Origin: Treponema primitia ZAS-1 | GTDB taxonomy: Bacteria > Spirochaetota > Spirochaetia > Treponematales > Breznakiellaceae | Direction: 5' to 3' | Assembly (NCBI RefSeq): GCF_000297095.1 | Contig: NZ_AEEA01000040.1 | Location: forward strand, 44,925 to 108,924 | Length of the DNA: 64,000 bases | Part shown: positions 54,202 through 61,290 of the stretch, piece by piece | Layout: the number at the start of each line of letters is the position of its first letter | Position numbering within the stretch: position 1 is the first letter of the stretch | Position numbers and translations under genes: made by a program | Notes under the pieces: model-generated | The model's database searches: none | What the model saw: only the letters and a program-made list of their open reading frames with translations | Told to the model about the DNA's origin: nothing

Positions 54202-54271
54202 GGCGGGGTATGTACCCCTTGGACGGAACCAACATACCCCGCCGCAGAGCGCGCAAAGCGACGGAGTATGT
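54202..54271. repeat. Competing inverted repeats after the operon
   Basis: Arm 1 GGCGGGGTATGT (54202-54213) is exactly complementary to arm 2 (54232-54243). Arm 2, extended to 54245, also pairs with arm 3 GCGACGGAGTATGT (54258-54271), with two G-U pairs. The two hairpins exclude each other. The space 54169-54368 holds no gene; it also carries TGGGG/CCCCA at 54322-54337. Possibly a REP-like element or transcription end structure for both strands. Confidence 0.65.
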
Positions 54272-54341
54272 TGTTCTGTAAGAAAATTGCGGACCTAAGA
54301 TCCAATTTGACCGGTGGCAGTTGGGGCTAAAACCCCACTAT

Positions 54342-54360
54342 TTCCTTATATCACAAGGAA
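54342..54360. repeat. Short hairpin next to tRNA-Lys, related to the 43237 repeat
   Basis: TTCCTT (54342-54347)/AAGGAA (54355-54360), 7-base loop. Read on the minus strand, the 25 bases around it resemble the inverted repeat at 43237-43263 on the other side of the operon (CCTTGTnnTATAAGG). Confidence 0.5.
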
Positions 54361-54368
54361 TTATCTAA

Positions 54369-54441
54369 TGAGCCGCGCCTGATTCGAACAGGCGACCCAC
54401 GCCTTAAAAGGGCGTTGCTCTACCTACTGAGCTAGCGGCCC
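54369..54441 (-). tRNA. tRNA-Lys (anticodon TTT)
   Basis: The minus strand folds as a complete cloverleaf. Acceptor GGGCCGC/GCGGCTC (one G-U), D-arm with CTAGCTCAGTAGGTAGAG, anticodon stem-loop CGCC-CTTTTAA-GGCG with TTT, and T-arm with GTTCGAATC. The discriminator is A; CCA is not encoded. Its 3' end faces the accessory operon, the usual side for integration of mobile islands. Confidence 0.95.
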
Positions 54442-54477
54442 GGGTCAAAGTACTGTATCCGAATATACAAGTAAAAG

Positions 54478-55851
54478 TCAAGACTTCAGTTCCGCAATTG
54501 CGTCAAAATGGGGTTCCACCGGTTCCAGGGGCCCCAGTATCCTGCACCGGAGAACGGTTCCCGGCGGCGGAAGGGGCTGTCCCGGCTGCAGGGGGAGGCG
54601 TAGTTTGAGGTAATTTTCCGATAGGGCGCTTATTGCATCTCCTTGTCGGCCATCTTCGGCTATGGCCTCCACGGTTTTCCCGGCCCAGCGGCTGATATAG
54701 GCGGCCCGCCCCTGCCGCCCCAGATTGATGAGGGATTCCACCCGGCTTACCGCTTCCCGTTCCGGAACGCTTTCCGTAAAGTTCCAGGCCTCAGTCCCGG
54801 GACGCCGGGAATAGGGGAAGGCGTGGATCCAGGCGAAACCGGCGCGGCGGCAGAGTTCGTGGGTCTTGGCAAATTCTTCGGGGGTTTCGCCGGGGAAACC
54901 GGTGATGATATCACAGGCCAGGAACGGGTCTTCCCGCAGGGCCCGCAGGCAACGGACGGCGTTTTCCACGGTTTCCGGACCATAGTTACGGCGCATACGC
55001 TCCAGGATTTGCGGGCTGCCGGACTGAATCGACAGGTGAAAATGGGGGCGGATACGCTGGTTGGACAGGACCCGGAGAAAGGGCTCGGTCATACCGTCGG
55101 GTTCAAGGGAGGAAAGCCGCAGGGCTATGGTTTGGGTATTTGCCAGGAGATATTCCAGGATGCCCCCCAGATCCAGGCCGGAGGAACGATACTGGTTAAG
55201 ATTTACCCCGGTGAGTACCGCTTCCCCGTGGCCGGCGTTCTCCAGCGCCCGCAGCCGGGACAGGAGGGTTTCCGCATCCAGGCTTACGCTGGGACCGCGG
55301 GCCAGGCTTACCCGGCAGTAGGAGCAGGCATGGTTACAACCATCCTGAATCTTCATGAAAGGCCGGGAGTGGAAGGAAAGGTCCGTTACGTTAAACCGAA
55401 AGGGATCCCCGGGATCCATGCCCCCGGAGTCCGGGGGCGCCACTGCCCTACCCGGCTCCAGGTACCGTTCCAGGGCTTGGGACAGGCTGCCGTCAGGCGT
55501 ATCCCGTAAATACCGGGGCAGGTCCAGGAGGAGGGTCTTGCGGTCACCGGTAAGCACAAAGAGGCGCCGAAGCTCCCCTTCCTCCAGGGCGGCAATAGCA
55601 TCAGCCTCTACCTGAGCATAGCAGCCGGTGACGATGATACAGGAACGGGGGTTATCCTTTAACGCTTTGCGGATGAGCCGCCGGGCCTTTTGCTCCGACT
55701 TGGAGGTAACCGTACAGGTATTGATCACCAGGATGTCCGCGAAATCCCCGGCGCTTACGGAAAAACCTTCACGGCTAAAGGCTTCGGCTATGGATTCACC
55801 TTCGATCTGATTTAACTTACAGCCCAGGGTTTGGATGGAGGCGGATACCAT
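54478..55851 (-). CDS. mtaB: tRNA t6A37 methylthiotransferase MtaB
   Basis: Radical-SAM enzyme that adds a methylthio group to t6A37 in ANN-decoding tRNAs, such as the adjacent tRNA-Lys. It is 457 aa. The MTTase domain has cluster cysteines Cys11, Cys46 and Cys77. The radical-SAM motif is Cys172-x3-Cys176-x2-Cys179 (GCNHACSYCRV). A TRAM-like C-terminal domain follows (about 395-457). The motif and N-terminus fit MtaB better than MiaB. Third gene of the bactofilin operon, 5 nt after the TPR gene. Confidence 0.9.
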   Translation of the reverse strand: MVSASIQTLGCKLNQIEGESIAEAFSREGFSVSAGDFADILVINTCTVTSKSEQKARRLIRKALKDNPRSCIIVTGCYAQVEADAIAALEEGELRRLFVLTGDRKTLLLDLPRYLRDTPDGSLSQALERYLEPGRAVAPPDSGGMDPGDPFRFNVTDLSFHSRPFMKIQDGCNHACSYCRVSLARGPSVSLDAETLLSRLRALENAGHGEAVLTGVNLNQYRSSGLDLGGILEYLLANTQTIALRLSSLEPDGMTEPFLRVLSNQRIRPHFHLSIQSGSPQILERMRRNYGPETVENAVRCLRALREDPFLACDIITGFPGETPEEFAKTHELCRRAGFAWIHAFPYSRRPGTEAWNFTESVPEREAVSRVESLINLGRQGRAAYISRWAGKTVEAIAEDGRQGDAISALSENYLKLRLPLQPGQPLPPPGTVLRCRILGPLEPVEPHFDAIAELKS

Positions 55852-55856
55852 TGTTT

Positions 55857-56525
55857 CTAGCGGATAGTTATGGCCGCCAGGGCCTGCCGGGTACGTTCCA
55901 ACCCGCGGCGGGCATCGGCATACTGGGCATTCAGGAGAAGGGCCCGCTCATAGGCGCGGATCGCTTCCTGCAGTTCCCTGGCGTTTTCCCGGCCGGCATT
56001 TTCCCGGGCATAGGCCAAACGGGTCCACCAGACGGCGTTTCCCGGCACATAGTGCACCGCCGTTGACAGGGCAATATCCGCATGCCGGAAACGGCCCAGA
56101 CGGATATAGATCTCCCCGATAAAATAATAGACCATATCAATACGGCCCCCCTCGGGGGCGAGGTTGACATACTCCTGAAAATATTCCAGGGCATCCTTGT
56201 TACTACCCTGATAGTAGCCGATTTCCCCCAGAATTTCGACGATCCTTGGGTCGTAACGGCTAAGATTCCGGCCCCGCCGGGCGTAATTCAGGGCTTCCTC
56301 GTACCGGCCAAGGCTGATAAGGCTCCAGCAGAGCACTACATGGGACTCCAGATTGTTAGGATCTACCCTTAATTCGCTTCTGCAGATGGTAACGGCGGAT
56401 TCATAATTGCGATTCCGGTATTCAACCAGTGCATCGGGCTGATTTTGTGCAAACCCACGCCCCAAGGGGAAAATGAGAAACAAAAACATCCCCCCACAGA
56501 AAAAAAGACCCTTCTTCATTCCCAT
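55857..56525 (-). CDS. Exported TPR-repeat protein
   Basis: A 222-aa protein with a signal peptide (basic start, hydrophobic FFCGGMFLFLIFPLG, cleavage probably after GFA) and about five tetratricopeptide repeats, for example ESHVVLCWSLISLGRYEEALNYARRG and AVWWTRLAYARENAG (first parts shown). It is probably a periplasmic scaffold. The ATG abuts the bactofilin stop. The pairing with bactofilin suggests cell-shape or envelope organisation; this is inference. Confidence 0.85.
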   Translation of the reverse strand: MGMKKGLFFCGGMFLFLIFPLGRGFAQNQPDALVEYRNRNYESAVTICRSELRVDPNNLESHVVLCWSLISLGRYEEALNYARRGRNLSRYDPRIVEILGEIGYYQGSNKDALEYFQEYVNLAPEGGRIDMVYYFIGEIYIRLGRFRHADIALSTAVHYVPGNAVWWTRLAYARENAGRENARELQEAIRAYERALLLNAQYADARRGLERTRQALAAITIR

Positions 56526-56891
56526 CTATTCCGTATTATCCCGTTTTTCCATGGTACACCGGCCATTAAACACACAACCGGTATCCATAAAGATATCCGG
56601 GGCGGTGACATTGCCGTTCAGTTTTCCGGTTACCGAAACCTCCACCCTTTCCGAAGCGGTGACATCCCCCGTAACAGACCCGCGGATTATCACCCGGGGG
56701 GCGTTGATATTCGCCTCCACCACGGCGTCCTCATCAACCACCAAAAGACCCCGGGCTTCTATTTCTCCGGAAAGCTTCCCCCGGATCAGAAAGGGTTTTT
56801 CAAAGTTGAGGGTACCGGAAAAATCGATATCCTCGGATAAAATCGTATCAAAATCTTCATCTTCCAGTACGTCGTTGTGAACATCGGTCAT
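56526..56891 (-). CDS. Bactofilin
   Basis: A 121-aa cytoskeletal protein. The start ATG 56891 lies seven bases after GGAG; a frame extending upstream to 56984 has no ribosome site. An acidic N-terminal tail (about 1-20) is followed by the right-handed beta-helix core of hydrophobic-alternating repeats (LIRGKLSGEIEARGLLVV, VIIRGSVTGDVTASERVEV, LNGNVTAPDIFM). Bactofilins polymerise at the membrane and position wall enzymes; in spirochaetes they help shape and motility. Confidence 0.93.
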   Translation of the reverse strand: MTDVHNDVLEDEDFDTILSEDIDFSGTLNFEKPFLIRGKLSGEIEARGLLVVDEDAVVEANINAPRVIIRGSVTGDVTASERVEVSVTGKLNGNVTAPDIFMDTGCVFNGRCTMEKRDNTE

Positions 56892-56994
56892 TGATAAGCT
56901 CCAATTATTAATAATTACCGTTGATTGCCTTCCCGTCAATAGGCCTGGAAAGGAATACACACGGACATAATAAGAATCACCCATTAATTAGTTG

Positions 56995-57019
56995 GTGTGG
57001 TCCGTGGTTATTCCTAATT
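56995..57019. repeat. 25-bp extragenic repeat, copy 2
   Basis: Exact copy of 10698-10722 (starts GTGTGGTCCGTGGTTATTCC), upstream of the pta promoter. Confidence 0.7.
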
Positions 57020-57032
57020 CCTCTCCGTCCCC

Positions 57033-57061
57033 TTGCGTGTTCCCCCTATACAAGGTATGCT
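57033..57061 (+). promoter_or_regulatory. Candidate promoter of pta
   Basis: TTGCGT (57033-57038), 17-base spacer, TATGCT (57056-57061), 43 bases before the pta start codon. AAAGGAG precedes the ATG. Confidence 0.5.
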
Positions 57062-57104
57062 AAATACAATGTTTTTTAATTAATGTAACCTAAAGGAGAA
57101 AAAT

Positions 57105-58103
57105 ATGGACTTTGTAAACGACATGCGGCAGAAGGCGAAGGCCCTGCAAAAACGGCTGGTATTAGCCGAAGGAACTGAACCCCGGACAATCCGGGCCGCC
57201 CGGGTCATCCTGGATGAAAAGCTGGCCGCTTCGGTAACCCTGGTGGGCAAAGAATCGGAGATTCAGACCGTGGCCGAAAAGGAAGGGGTCAATTTAGGGG
57301 GTATTAACATCATCAATCCCCAGGTTTCACCCCTGGCAGGAAAATATGCCCAGGAATATTACAATCTGCGGAAGCATAAGGGCATGACTGAGGAGCAGGC
57401 GAAGAAGGATATGACCCATTTCCTGCGCTGGGGGGCCATGATGGTCCACCTGGGTGATGCGGACGCCATGGTTGCGGGCGCGGAAAGCGCCACCGCGGAT
57501 GTGCTCCGGGCAGGGCTTGCCATTATCGGCACCATTCCCGGCTCCAAGACCGCTTCCTCCTGCTTTGTGGTGCAAACCACCGACAAGGCCTGGGGTGTGG
57601 ACGGTACCCTGATTTTCTCTGACTGCGCGGTAGTTCCGGACCCCACGGCGGAACAGCTGGCGGATATCGCCGTAAGCGCCTCCCAGTCCTGTAAGGAATT
57701 CCTCGGGGTTGACGCGGTGGTGGCCCTGCTCTCCTTCTCCACCAAGGGTTCCGGCGGGGATCACCCCAATGTACTCAAGGTAAAGACAGCCCTGGACCTG
57801 GCAAAAGCCAAGGCCCCTAACTTGATAATTGACGGTGAGATCCAGGCCGATGCAGCCCTGGTTCCCGCGGTAACCGATAAAAAAGCCCCGGGCAGCCCTA
57901 TCAAAGGCAAGGTGAACACCCTGGTATTCCCCGACCTTGGGGCCGGCAACATCGGCTACAAACTGGTACAGCGTCTGGGCAAGGCTGAAGCCTTCGGGCC
58001 CTTCCTCCAGGGTTTCGCCAAACCGATCAGCGATCTTTCACGGGGCGCCTCGGTGGAGGACATTGTGGTAACCTCTGCGGTTACTTTAGCCCGGGCGAAG
58101 TAA
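57105..58103 (+). CDS. pta: Phosphate acetyltransferase
   Basis: Interconverts acetyl-CoA and acetyl phosphate, feeding acetate kinase for ATP; in acetogenic treponemes it is part of the acetyl-CoA pathway end. It is 332 aa, the short Pta form without the N-terminal DRTGG domain. Typical segments: VLAEGTEPRTIRAA, MVAGAESATADVLRAGL, STKGSGGDHPNV, DGEIQADAALVP, LVFPDLGAGNIGYKL, QGFAKPISDLSRGAS. Single-gene unit with its own promoter and a strong terminator. Confidence 0.96.
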   Translation: MDFVNDMRQKAKALQKRLVLAEGTEPRTIRAARVILDEKLAASVTLVGKESEIQTVAEKEGVNLGGINIINPQVSPLAGKYAQEYYNLRKHKGMTEEQAKKDMTHFLRWGAMMVHLGDADAMVAGAESATADVLRAGLAIIGTIPGSKTASSCFVVQTTDKAWGVDGTLIFSDCAVVPDPTAEQLADIAVSASQSCKEFLGVDAVVALLSFSTKGSGGDHPNVLKVKTALDLAKAKAPNLIIDGEIQADAALVPAVTDKKAPGSPIKGKVNTLVFPDLGAGNIGYKLVQRLGKAEAFGPFLQGFAKPISDLSRGASVEDIVVTSAVTLARAK

Positions 58104-58137
58104 TTAGAAAAGAAGCTAAATAAGCGAAAAGAAATTA

Positions 58138-58177
58138 AAGAAGGCCGGCTTGGACTGATGTCCGGGCCGGCTTTCTT
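58138..58177. terminator. Bidirectional terminator between pta and the FMN-binding gene
   Basis: An 18-bp hairpin, 58138-58155 with 58160-58177, loop TGAT, GC-rich core GGCCGGC and A/T ends on both sides. It lies between convergent genes. Confidence 0.85.
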
Positions 58178-58535
58178 ATTCCAGGGCGTTCTCTATGGCC
58201 TTTAGAATAGCTTTGCTGCTCCCCGTGGCGCCGCTTACGGCGTCTACCGTCAGGCTCTGTTTTGCCAGAACCGTTTCGGTGATTTTTTCAGCTTTTTTTC
58301 CAAGGCCGTTAAAATGTTTAATAATGGTTATGTTTGTTAAGGTTTTATCCTTTACTTCCACGTCCAGGACAACCGACACCGGGCGTATTTTATACTGCCC
58401 CCGGTATATGCCATCCTCTTTCCACTGCAAATCCGGCATAACGGCCTGTATTGTATCAAACCTGCTGGCGCATCCGCTCAGGGACACAACTAGTAACACA
58501 AGAATCACGCCCATGGCGCCCGTCAATTTCTTCAT
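58176..58535 (-). CDS. FMN-binding-domain lipoprotein
   Basis: A 119-aa exported lipoprotein. ATG 58535 follows AAGGAGG; the longer frame to 58643 is rejected. Lipobox SLSGC puts the lipid on Cys22. The FMN_bind domain ends with DAVSGATGSSKAIL, the SGATxS/T flavinylation motif (101-106), where ApbE attaches FMN covalently. Such single-domain proteins carry electrons outside the membrane, as in Rnf/Nqr or extracellular electron transfer. It follows the PPDK-like gene by 11 nt. Confidence 0.9.
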   Translation of the reverse strand: MKKLTGAMGVILVLLVVSLSGCASRFDTIQAVMPDLQWKEDGIYRGQYKIRPVSVVLDVEVKDKTLTNITIIKHFNGLGKKAEKITETVLAKQSLTVDAVSGATGSSKAILKAIENALE

Positions 58536-58546
58536 ACTATTCCTCC

Positions 58547-60226
58547 TTATTCCTTTTCCGCTTGAATCTGCGCCGCCGCAAGTATAGCTGCGGGCACCGC
58601 GTATGGCGAGCATGACACATAATTTATGCCCGTGTCCATGCAAAACCGGATCGCCGCCGGGTCGGCGCCCTGCTCGCCGCAGAGTCCGCAGACCAGATCA
58701 GGCCGGGTAAGGCGGCCGCGATCCACCGCCAGGGCGATGAGCTCCTGAACCCGTTCGTCCAGCACACGAAAGGGATTGCCCTCCAGAAGATCATAGTGGG
58801 AATAGGCGGGTAAAAAGGCGGCGGCATCGTCCCGGGAAAGGCCCAGGGTGGTTTGGGTCAGGTCGTTTGTGCCAAAGCTGAAAAACTGCGCGTACCTGGC
58901 AATATCTCCGGCCCCCAGCGCCGCGGCGGGCAGCTCGATCATGGCGCCGATAGGGCAGTTCCGGAATTCCTCAATATCCGCAATTCCCGCGTAGCCTGCC
59001 CCCTCCACCCGCTTGCCGTAGGCGATGAGCTTTAGCTCCGCTGCGTTCATCACCAGGGGGACCATGATCTCCGGCCGGACATCCAGCTTCTCATCCTGTA
59101 TTTTATGGACCGCCTCAAAGATGGCCCGAACCTGCATGGCGTATATTTCCGGATAGCTTACGGCGATGCGGCAGCCCCGGTGTCCGAGCATGGGGTTACA
59201 TTCCCGCAGCGTTTCTATCCGTGCCAGGATTTCATCCCTGGTTACCACTGTTTCTCCGGAAGCTGAGATGTGGTCAATATACGATGTAATATCAGCATCG
59301 CTGCGGGGCATGAATTCGTGGAGGGGGGCGTCCAGGAGCCGGATGGTGACGTGCTTTCCCGCCATGATCTTGAAGATGCGGTAAAAATCATCACCCTGCA
59401 TTGCCCGGAGCTTTTCCAGGGCCTTGTCCCGCGCCCCGCCGGATTCGGAGAGGATCAGCTCACGGAAGGTGTTGATCCGTTCTGGTTTGAAAAACATGTG
59501 TTCCGTGCGGCAGAGACCGATACCCTCGGCGCCAAGGGACAGCGCCTTTTCCGCGTCTTCGGGGGTCTCCGCGTTTGCCCGGATTTGGAAATTCTTTGTA
59601 AGCCCCTTAGCCAGGGCGATAAAATCAAGGAGGGCGGATCCGGTAATATTCGGTTCGGAAATTTCCGCAATCCCCTGGTATACCGAAGATTCCGCGTCAT
59701 AGGGGACATCCAGGGTGATGGGGTCACCTTCGCTAAAACTCAGGCTGCCCAGAATCGCTGTTTTATCAGTAATACTGATCTCCGGCGCCACCAGGGATAC
59801 CTTACCGTACTGGCGGGCCACCACCGAGGCATGGGCTGCATAGCCGCCCTGGGCAGTGAGAACACCGGCGGCGGCCTCAATGCCCTTTACATCCCCCGCA
59901 AATGCGGCCGGCAGGACCAGGATACACCGGGTATCCTCACCCCGCTGCCGGGCGAGCGCCTTGGCTTCCAGGAGGGCATCGGCGCTGAAATAGACCCTGC
60001 CCGCCGCCGCACCGGGCGCGCCGGAAATACCGCCGGTCCATTTCGGCAGCCCTTCTGCGCGGGAAACTTCGTTGCAAGTAGCGCGGGAAACTTCGTTGCA
60101 AGTAGCGCGGGAAACTTCGTTGCAAGTCATACTTTGGGCGTTTATACGCGGATGGAGAATTTCGTTTAACCGCGAAAGGTCCAGGGCTTTAACCGCGCCG
60201 GCCGCGTCCAAGGTTCCCCGTTTCAC
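58547..60226 (-). CDS. Pyruvate phosphate dikinase-like protein lacking the ATP-grasp domain
   Basis: Residues from the GTG at 60226 (559 aa) cover the swivelling phospho-His domain (GGYAAHASVVARQYGK, catalytic His) and the PEP/pyruvate barrel (IGLCRTEHMFF, MLGHRGCRIAVSYPEIY, FGTNDLTQTTLG, catalytic Cys in VCGLCGEQGADP). The N-terminal ATP-grasp domain of PPDK (about 340 residues) is missing. The same frame stays open up to 60319 and encodes PPDK-like linker sequence (LKIILNSRKTAEDEIKFLL), so the true start is upstream. It may be an ATT start after AAGGGGG, or the gene may be joined to the upstream frame by a missing G at 60291-60295. Alone it cannot use ATP. It holds a tandem triple 24-bp repeat. 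Confidence 0.8.
   Translation of the reverse strand: MKRGTLDAAGAVKALDLSRLNEILHPRINAQSMTCNEVSRATCNEVSRATCNEVSRAEGLPKWTGGISGAPGAAAGRVYFSADALLEAKALARQRGEDTRCILVLPAAFAGDVKGIEAAAGVLTAQGGYAAHASVVARQYGKVSLVAPEISITDKTAILGSLSFSEGDPITLDVPYDAESSVYQGIAEISEPNITGSALLDFIALAKGLTKNFQIRANAETPEDAEKALSLGAEGIGLCRTEHMFFKPERINTFRELILSESGGARDKALEKLRAMQGDDFYRIFKIMAGKHVTIRLLDAPLHEFMPRSDADITSYIDHISASGETVVTRDEILARIETLRECNPMLGHRGCRIAVSYPEIYAMQVRAIFEAVHKIQDEKLDVRPEIMVPLVMNAAELKLIAYGKRVEGAGYAGIADIEEFRNCPIGAMIELPAAALGAGDIARYAQFFSFGTNDLTQTTLGLSRDDAAAFLPAYSHYDLLEGNPFRVLDERVQELIALAVDRGRLTRPDLVCGLCGEQGADPAAIRFCMDTGINYVSCSPYAVPAAILAAAQIQAEKE
60056..60127. repeat. Three tandem copies of the 24-bp intragenic repeat
   Basis: Units at 60056-60079, 60080-60103 and 60104-60127 (each CGCGGGAAACTTCGTTGCAA plus flanks), nearly identical. 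Translated on the minus strand as TCNEVSRA three times, just before the swivelling domain. Confidence 0.92.
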
Positions 60227-60273
60227 CTTATCCAGCAGAAACTTTATTTCATCCTCCGCTGTTTTTCTGCTAT

Positions 60274-61176
60274 TTAGAATAATTTTAAGACCCCCTTCTC
60301 CGGGCTTTCCAGAAAGGGCTCAAATTTGCTGCTTGACCCCTGGGCTAAATAGCGCCGCAGCCTGGCCACATCCCGAATATCACTTCCGGATACGGCAAAT
60401 TGGATTGAACCGCCATGCTTAACCTTACCCCAGGTGAACAGGGAATTGATATCCAGGATAGGCTCGTCCCCGTAATAAACATGTACCTTGAGCGTGGGAT
60501 ATTTGGCGTTGTAACTCTGTATAATTCTCTTCCAGGCTTCCACATTGCCGTTGTGGAAAAGCTCATTGGTAACCGCCACGGAGTAAAGGGGGGTCATCTT
60601 TACGCGGGGAACTCTCCGACTAAAGTCGGCGCTGCAAGTAACGGGGTTCCCGCCGGCTGTATACAACTCCGGGGGTATGTCCGGCTGGCTGCCGCTGAAA
60701 AGGGCGATGGCCGTCTCCGCCGCCTTTAAACAAAGCCCCTGGGGGAGATCCCGGATGGCATTGCCGGCGTAGACCGTAAGGAGTTCCCGGGGACGGACCT
60801 TTCCCAGGGCGGTAAGCTGTGCAGCGTTTTTAGGATTGGCTATCAGGAGAAAGCGGGGATCATGGAAGGCGGCAACCAAATCCACGGCCTCCCATTGGGC
60901 GAATTCAGCGGCCAGGGCCGGAAGATCGACGGCTATGGCGGCGGGGTTTGCAGAAAGGGCTTGGTATCCCAGCTTGTCCATAAGGAGCGAGCGCAGGAGT
61001 GGAAGGACATTGGCGCCGGAAAAATCTCTATACTCCGGCTCCCGGAGTATATCCGAGAGGTTTTCGCCGGTTTCCAGGGTTTCTAAAATCTTAACCGTCT
61101 TTTTGATATACCGTACCGCAGAATTAAACCCGGATCTGGTGGATAAAAGCCCCAGGCCGGTTTTTTCTTGTATCAT
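60274..61176 (-). CDS. Unknown 300-aa protein upstream of the PPDK-like gene
   Basis: Not recognised. Soluble, helical N-terminal third, alpha/beta C-terminal part (LKVHVYYGDEPILDINSLF, IQFAVSGSDIRDVARL). It does not resemble the PPDK ATP-grasp domain (no GGKGANL or glycine loop). Its 3' end overlaps the open frame of the PPDK-like gene by 46 nt in another frame. Joined by a single extra G, the two would give about 876 aa, close to full PPDK length. A variant 24-bp repeat with a palindrome insert lies at 60601-60639. Confidence 0.7.
   Translation of the reverse strand: MIQEKTGLGLLSTRSGFNSAVRYIKKTVKILETLETGENLSDILREPEYRDFSGANVLPLLRSLLMDKLGYQALSANPAAIAVDLPALAAEFAQWEAVDLVAAFHDPRFLLIANPKNAAQLTALGKVRPRELLTVYAGNAIRDLPQGLCLKAAETAIALFSGSQPDIPPELYTAGGNPVTCSADFSRRVPRVKMTPLYSVAVTNELFHNGNVEAWKRIIQSYNAKYPTLKVHVYYGDEPILDINSLFTWGKVKHGGSIQFAVSGSDIRDVARLRRYLAQGSSSKFEPFLESPEKGVLKLF
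60601..60639. repeat. Variant of the 24-bp repeat with a central palindrome
   Basis: The repeat ends (GCGGGGAACT and CTGCAAGT) are separated by an insert containing the perfect palindrome CCGACTAAAGTCGG-type stem at 60616-60629. Translated as TCSADFSRRVPR. Confidence 0.55.
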
Positions 61177-61290
61177 CCTTAAAACTTCCTATGAATAAGC
61201 AAAAAAGTAAAGTCTTTTTCGATTTTTCCTCTTCCTTTACTGTTTATAATTTTGTAGTATGATAAAATAGCGGGAAAGGGAGGATTTTTC

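Noticed and set aside
54369..54441. Direct repeat (att site) of the tRNA-Lys 3' end elsewhere in the window
   Set aside because: I looked for the T-arm and acceptor sequence to the left of the operon and found no second copy.
60056..60127. CRISPR-like array
   Set aside because: The 24-bp units are directly joined with no spacers, lie in frame within a gene, and no cas genes are near.
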